From positions 1-16,192 of the forward strand of contig DATFLY010000110.1 of NCBI GenBank assembly GCA_035267185.1: a stretch of DNA of 16,192 bases, in the 5' to 3' direction. Of the stretch, positions 13,327 to 16,192 are shown piece by piece. The DNA is from JAUIBE01 sp035267185 (GTDB lineage Bacteria > Pseudomonadota > Gammaproteobacteria > Xanthomonadales > SZUA-36). The notes beneath the pieces are model-generated. The model ran no database searches. It had not been told where the DNA came from and saw nothing but the letters and a program-made list of their open reading frames with translations. A program made the translations under genes and the position numbers. Numbering within the stretch: the stretch's first letter is position 1; each line of letters begins with the position of its first letter.

Positions 13327-14697
13327 TTAACGCCGGCCGCGCGTACGCAGGGCCTGGGGCGTGAACTGTGAAGCTTCCAGATCAACGTTAAAGGTGTTTA
13401 CGGGCAACAGGTTGTCAAAGCCCTGCGCCACATATCGACCTGATTGAAGATCGTAATGAGACTCAATGGTTGTCCAGAAGGTTGGCACATCATAGTAGTT
13501 GATCCCGTGCCCTTCCGAAGCACGCCACAACTGATCGCGCGCATCATAGTGATCAGTCAGGACGATCTGATAACTGTCTTCATCAAGGTAATAAGTACGA
13601 CGCGGGTTGATGTGACGCATTCCTTCTTTCAGTGTCGCCTCGATCACCCAGACACGATGCAACTCGAAACGCATCAGCTCCGGATTGAGATGGCCGGGAC
13701 GAATGAAGTCATCATATTCGATGCCAGCCTGGTGGGCCTTGTAAGAATTGTAGGGAACGTACATTTCCCGCTTGCCGACCACTGACCAGTTAAAGCGGTC
13801 CATTGCGCCGTTGAACATATCGGTCATGTCGTTGGTGCGCAGACCATCTGAGGCGGTGCCGGGGTTGTCATAAGCCACGTTCGGCGCACGCCTTACACGC
13901 CGTTGACCGGGGTTATAAATCCATGCCTGGCGAGGTAATTCAATCTGGTTTAGCGTCTCGTGCACCAGCAGGATATTTCCTGCAAGGCGCGCGGGCGATT
14001 CCACTTCCTGGAAGAAATACAACAGGACGTTGTTGATGTCTTCAAGCGTGACGCCTTCCTTATAGTAGAGGCCCAGAAGTTCTTCGCGGATCACCGTAAC
14101 GGAGAAATTGCCGTCGGGTGTTGGTGCGATCTGGTTGTTGTAACGAACGCCACCGGTGCCCTTGTACTTGAGCTTGTGATTCCACATCAGCTCATAGGCA
14201 TTTTCCGGAAAGGGAAATGGAAAACCTTCAGCTGCGTTCAGAACACCTTCGCCGTTTTCGGCCAGTGTCGCTGTTTTTCCATTCTCAATGGTCATGTCAT
14301 AGACACGTTGCGGAAACGATACGCTGCGACGACTGGGATAGACGTCCATGTAGTACGTGTCTGAATACTTCTCCAGGGTCGCTTTCTGACCGACGCTGAG
14401 CTGGTCCGCGTACTGCTGGTAATTGCTGCCATCAATTCGGAACAGCGGTTCATCATCAGCAAACGGATCCTGGTGGTGATCACCGGGCTTGTATTCAGCC
14501 GGAGGCGTGGTAATTCCACCCGTCCAGGCAGGAATGGTGCCTTCAGCGTTGCCCGCGCGTTCTGAACCCATGGGCGTCAGGTCATCTGTCAGACGACCGA
14601 TCTCATCAGGCTTCGGGCCGGCAAGCGCCTGAAAGGCTGTAAATGTCAGCGCACTTGCAAGTGCGCCATATGAAAAAGTCTTTATAACTTTCCGCAT
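13327..14697 (-). CDS. DUF1329 family exported protein
   Basis: This 456-aa protein starts with a clean Sec signal (MRKVIKT, hydrophobic 9-23, predicted cut after ALA at 26). The mature N-terminus contains the family hallmark LTPMGSERAGN (40-50) and GTIPAWTGGI (53-62). DUF1329 proteins are often labelled outer-membrane lipoprotein-sorting (LolB-like) and are thought to bind hydrophobic ligands, but no lipobox Cys is seen here, so it is likely periplasmic or loosely bound to the outer membrane. Other family-like segments are the PGQRRVRRAP and NPRRTYYLDEDSY stretches. A strong GGAGG sits eight bases before the ATG. It follows the DUF1302 gene by 20 bp, its usual partner. Confidence 0.9.
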   Translation of the reverse strand: MRKVIKTFSYGALASALTFTAFQALAGPKPDEIGRLTDDLTPMGSERAGNAEGTIPAWTGGITTPPAEYKPGDHHQDPFADDEPLFRIDGSNYQQYADQLSVGQKATLEKYSDTYYMDVYPSRRSVSFPQRVYDMTIENGKTATLAENGEGVLNAAEGFPFPFPENAYELMWNHKLKYKGTGGVRYNNQIAPTPDGNFSVTVIREELLGLYYKEGVTLEDINNVLLYFFQEVESPARLAGNILLVHETLNQIELPRQAWIYNPGQRRVRRAPNVAYDNPGTASDGLRTNDMTDMFNGAMDRFNWSVVGKREMYVPYNSYKAHQAGIEYDDFIRPGHLNPELMRFELHRVWVIEATLKEGMRHINPRRTYYLDEDSYQIVLTDHYDARDQLWRASEGHGINYYDVPTFWTTIESHYDLQSGRYVAQGFDNLLPVNTFNVDLEASQFTPQALRTRGRR

Positions 14698-14717
14698 TTG
14701 TGGAATTCCTCCGGAAA

Positions 14718-16192
14718 TCAGAATGAGTAGCTTACACTCGCTGAGATGAAATCTCGGTCTCGAAGTTCATTGTATCGTCCACCACCTGAGTAATCGGTGT
14801 AGGCAATATCGATATTCCATTCATTGAGATAGTCGAAGCCAAGTCCCAGCGTCAGCTGTTTGCGACCGTCGATGAATGAACCTCCGGGGCCCGGAGTGGT
14901 GCCATCAACGTCCTGGCTCCAGCCAATGCGTGGGCTGACTGTCCACGACCCGATTGCATCATTGTATGTTGCCCGAGCCAGCAGACGATAACCCCAACTG
15001 GTGTCATCAGCAAAACCCGCCGGTTCTGTCTGGGGGTTGCGGAAATCCCCGGTCAGGAAATCCGGACCGCCACCCGTGTCGGTGCCATCGCCGTTAAAGC
15101 GCAGGAAGTCCTTATCAGGAAGATCGCTGATGTGGTTGACGCCGGCTTCTACGACGAATGCGATCTGGTTCGCTTTCAGCGGATTGTTCGGACCAAACAA
15201 CTTGGTCAGTGTTGCCTGAGCCTGGTACATGCTGTGATTTTCGAACCCTGTGATGCGTTCGCCAGGAGCAAATTCACCCAGCTGACTCTGGAAACGCAAA
15301 ACCGGCGCCGGAGTCAGGGGATTGAGCGGCGTCAGACCACCAAACAGGATTTCCACGTCATCAATCTGCAACGGCGTATCCGGACGGTAGCTGATCTCAC
15401 CAGCCAGTGACCAGGTTCCAACGTTGCTGTTGAAACTCAAACCGTAAAGATCGATGTCCTCCGGATACTCGGTAAAGTAACGGAGCGCAACAGGACTTCC
15501 TGTCTGTGGAACGGCCGTCAGGGCAAAGCCGCTGATCAATGGCAGTCGGCTGTGGTAATTCAAATAATAAAAACCAAATTCCGTGCCGTTGAGTTGTTCA
15601 GCGAAATACCGGAAAGCAACGCCGTACTGGCCGCTATCGCTGGCAAGTTCAGATTCGATGCGCGGTATGGAAGACGAACAACCTGCAACAACCAGTTGCG
15701 TTGGCAATCCGATATCAGAAGCTCCGAAATTGCCCTGCTCGCAAACCGAGGAATAAAGGTCCGGATTGAGAACCGGCTGGGGCAATGTACCGAAATTCAA
15801 CATGCCATAACTGGCGCCAGGTGTTGCAATATCATTGGTTGACCAGTAAGTGCCGACCGGGTCGGGAATGATTTCCTCGTACTCGAACATGTACAGTGCT
15901 TCCACCGCGAAGGCTGTGCCAAGGTCGATGGTGGCCCATATCATGTTGATGCCCTCGAAAGCTTCTTTAAGCTCGGAGCCGGCCAGCCTGAGTTTGGAAA
16001 CATCCACCGGGTTGATCACATTGATGCCACCCTGGATGAAGGTCGATTCACCCCAACTCACCACCTGTTTACCCAATCGCCAGTTGAGGTAGCTGTTTCC
16101 AACGGCATGATCACCCCAGACATATGCATCAAGCAGGCGTATGTCTTCAGCCACACGATCTTCGGCAGCCTTTGAGAGATCGTCGCGACTAC
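14718..16192 (-). CDS. DUF1302 family outer-membrane protein (partial, N-terminus beyond window)
   Basis: The frame is open to the right edge, so the N-terminus is missing. About 490 residues of the C-terminal part are visible, out of the roughly 550-650 usual for the family. A GTG at 16154 is in frame, but the frame stays open with sensible sequence before it, so it is not the start. Family marks include NWRLGKQVVSWGES, GGINVINPVD and the following LRLAGSELKEAFEG stretch. Alternating polar/hydrophobic strands and the C-terminal VSYSF, ending in Phe, indicate a beta-barrel inserted by the Bam machinery. DUF1302 genes are commonly paired with DUF1329 and MMPL genes, and the family is suggested to take part in hydrophobic compound passage. 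The substrate here is unknown. Confidence 0.88.
   Translation of the reverse strand, partial: SRDDLSKAAEDRVAEDIRLLDAYVWGDHAVGNSYLNWRLGKQVVSWGESTFIQGGINVINPVDVSKLRLAGSELKEAFEGINMIWATIDLGTAFAVEALYMFEYEEIIPDPVGTYWSTNDIATPGASYGMLNFGTLPQPVLNPDLYSSVCEQGNFGASDIGLPTQLVVAGCSSSIPRIESELASDSGQYGVAFRYFAEQLNGTEFGFYYLNYHSRLPLISGFALTAVPQTGSPVALRYFTEYPEDIDLYGLSFNSNVGTWSLAGEISYRPDTPLQIDDVEILFGGLTPLNPLTPAPVLRFQSQLGEFAPGERITGFENHSMYQAQATLTKLFGPNNPLKANQIAFVVEAGVNHISDLPDKDFLRFNGDGTDTGGGPDFLTGDFRNPQTEPAGFADDTSWGYRLLARATYNDAIGSWTVSPRIGWSQDVDGTTPGPGGSFIDGRKQLTLGLGFDYLNEWNIDIAYTDYSGGGRYNELRDRDFISASVSYSF

Noticed and set aside
1..16192. Search for CRISPR arrays, insertion sequences, integrases, tRNA genes and toxin-antitoxin genes
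   Set aside because: No spaced direct repeats, transposase-like proteins, terminal inverted repeats, or tRNA-like cloverleaf ends were seen. The window is core-genome-like.

Overview
The window appears to be chromosomal DNA of a gammaproteobacterium. The evidence is the 5' end of a 16S rRNA gene, tandem enterobacterial-style rRNA promoters, a ubiC-type chorismate lyase, and an arginine cluster whose proteins closely resemble the Xanthomonas set. I cannot fix the genus. The outer-membrane/RND cluster on the right is of a type common in marine and hydrocarbon- or steroid-using Gammaproteobacteria. All genes except ubiC lie on the minus strand, and packing is dense.

Layout from left to right. 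Positions 1-233 hold the 5' end of 16S rRNA (minus strand). Positions 234-826 hold the rRNA leader (hairpins, a boxA-like element, a conserved GTGTGGGC block) and two promoters, P2 (about 678-707) and P1 (about 803-830). The -35 box of P1 contains the argH stop codon. Positions 827-7861 are a compact arginine operon, transcribed argF' (N-acetylornithine carbamoyltransferase type) - argG - argE (acetylcitrulline deacetylase type) - argB/A (kinase-synthase fusion) - argC - argH. Most junctions are 4-base stop/start overlaps. Positions 7862-8080 are its control region. Next comes ubiC (plus strand), then a second minus-strand operon read from the right edge: DUF1302 outer-membrane protein (cut by the window) - DUF1329 protein - YCF48/BNR-repeat protein - MMPL-type RND transporter - mrp/apbC.

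How the genes work together. The arginine operon encodes every step from glutamate to arginine except the aminotransferase (ArgD) and carbamoyl phosphate supply. It uses the acetylated-citrulline route: acetylglutamate synthesis and phosphorylation by one fused protein, ArgC reduction, (ArgD elsewhere), carbamoylation of acetylornithine, deacetylation of acetylcitrulline, then ArgG and ArgH. The right-hand operon looks like a cell-envelope transport module for a hydrophobic substrate, with an Fe-S carrier ATPase gene translationally coupled to its end.

Main discovery. Upstream of argF' is an unlisted 26-codon reading frame (8045-7965, minus) with five arginine codons, four of them in five consecutive positions (R-L-R-R-R). 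It is followed by a perfect 10-bp terminator-like hairpin (7905-7929) with a U-rich tail and a competing antiterminator pairing. This is the full layout of ribosome-mediated transcription attenuation by arginine. The promoter places the transcription start on the A of the leader ATG, so the leader peptide is probably translated from a leaderless mRNA.
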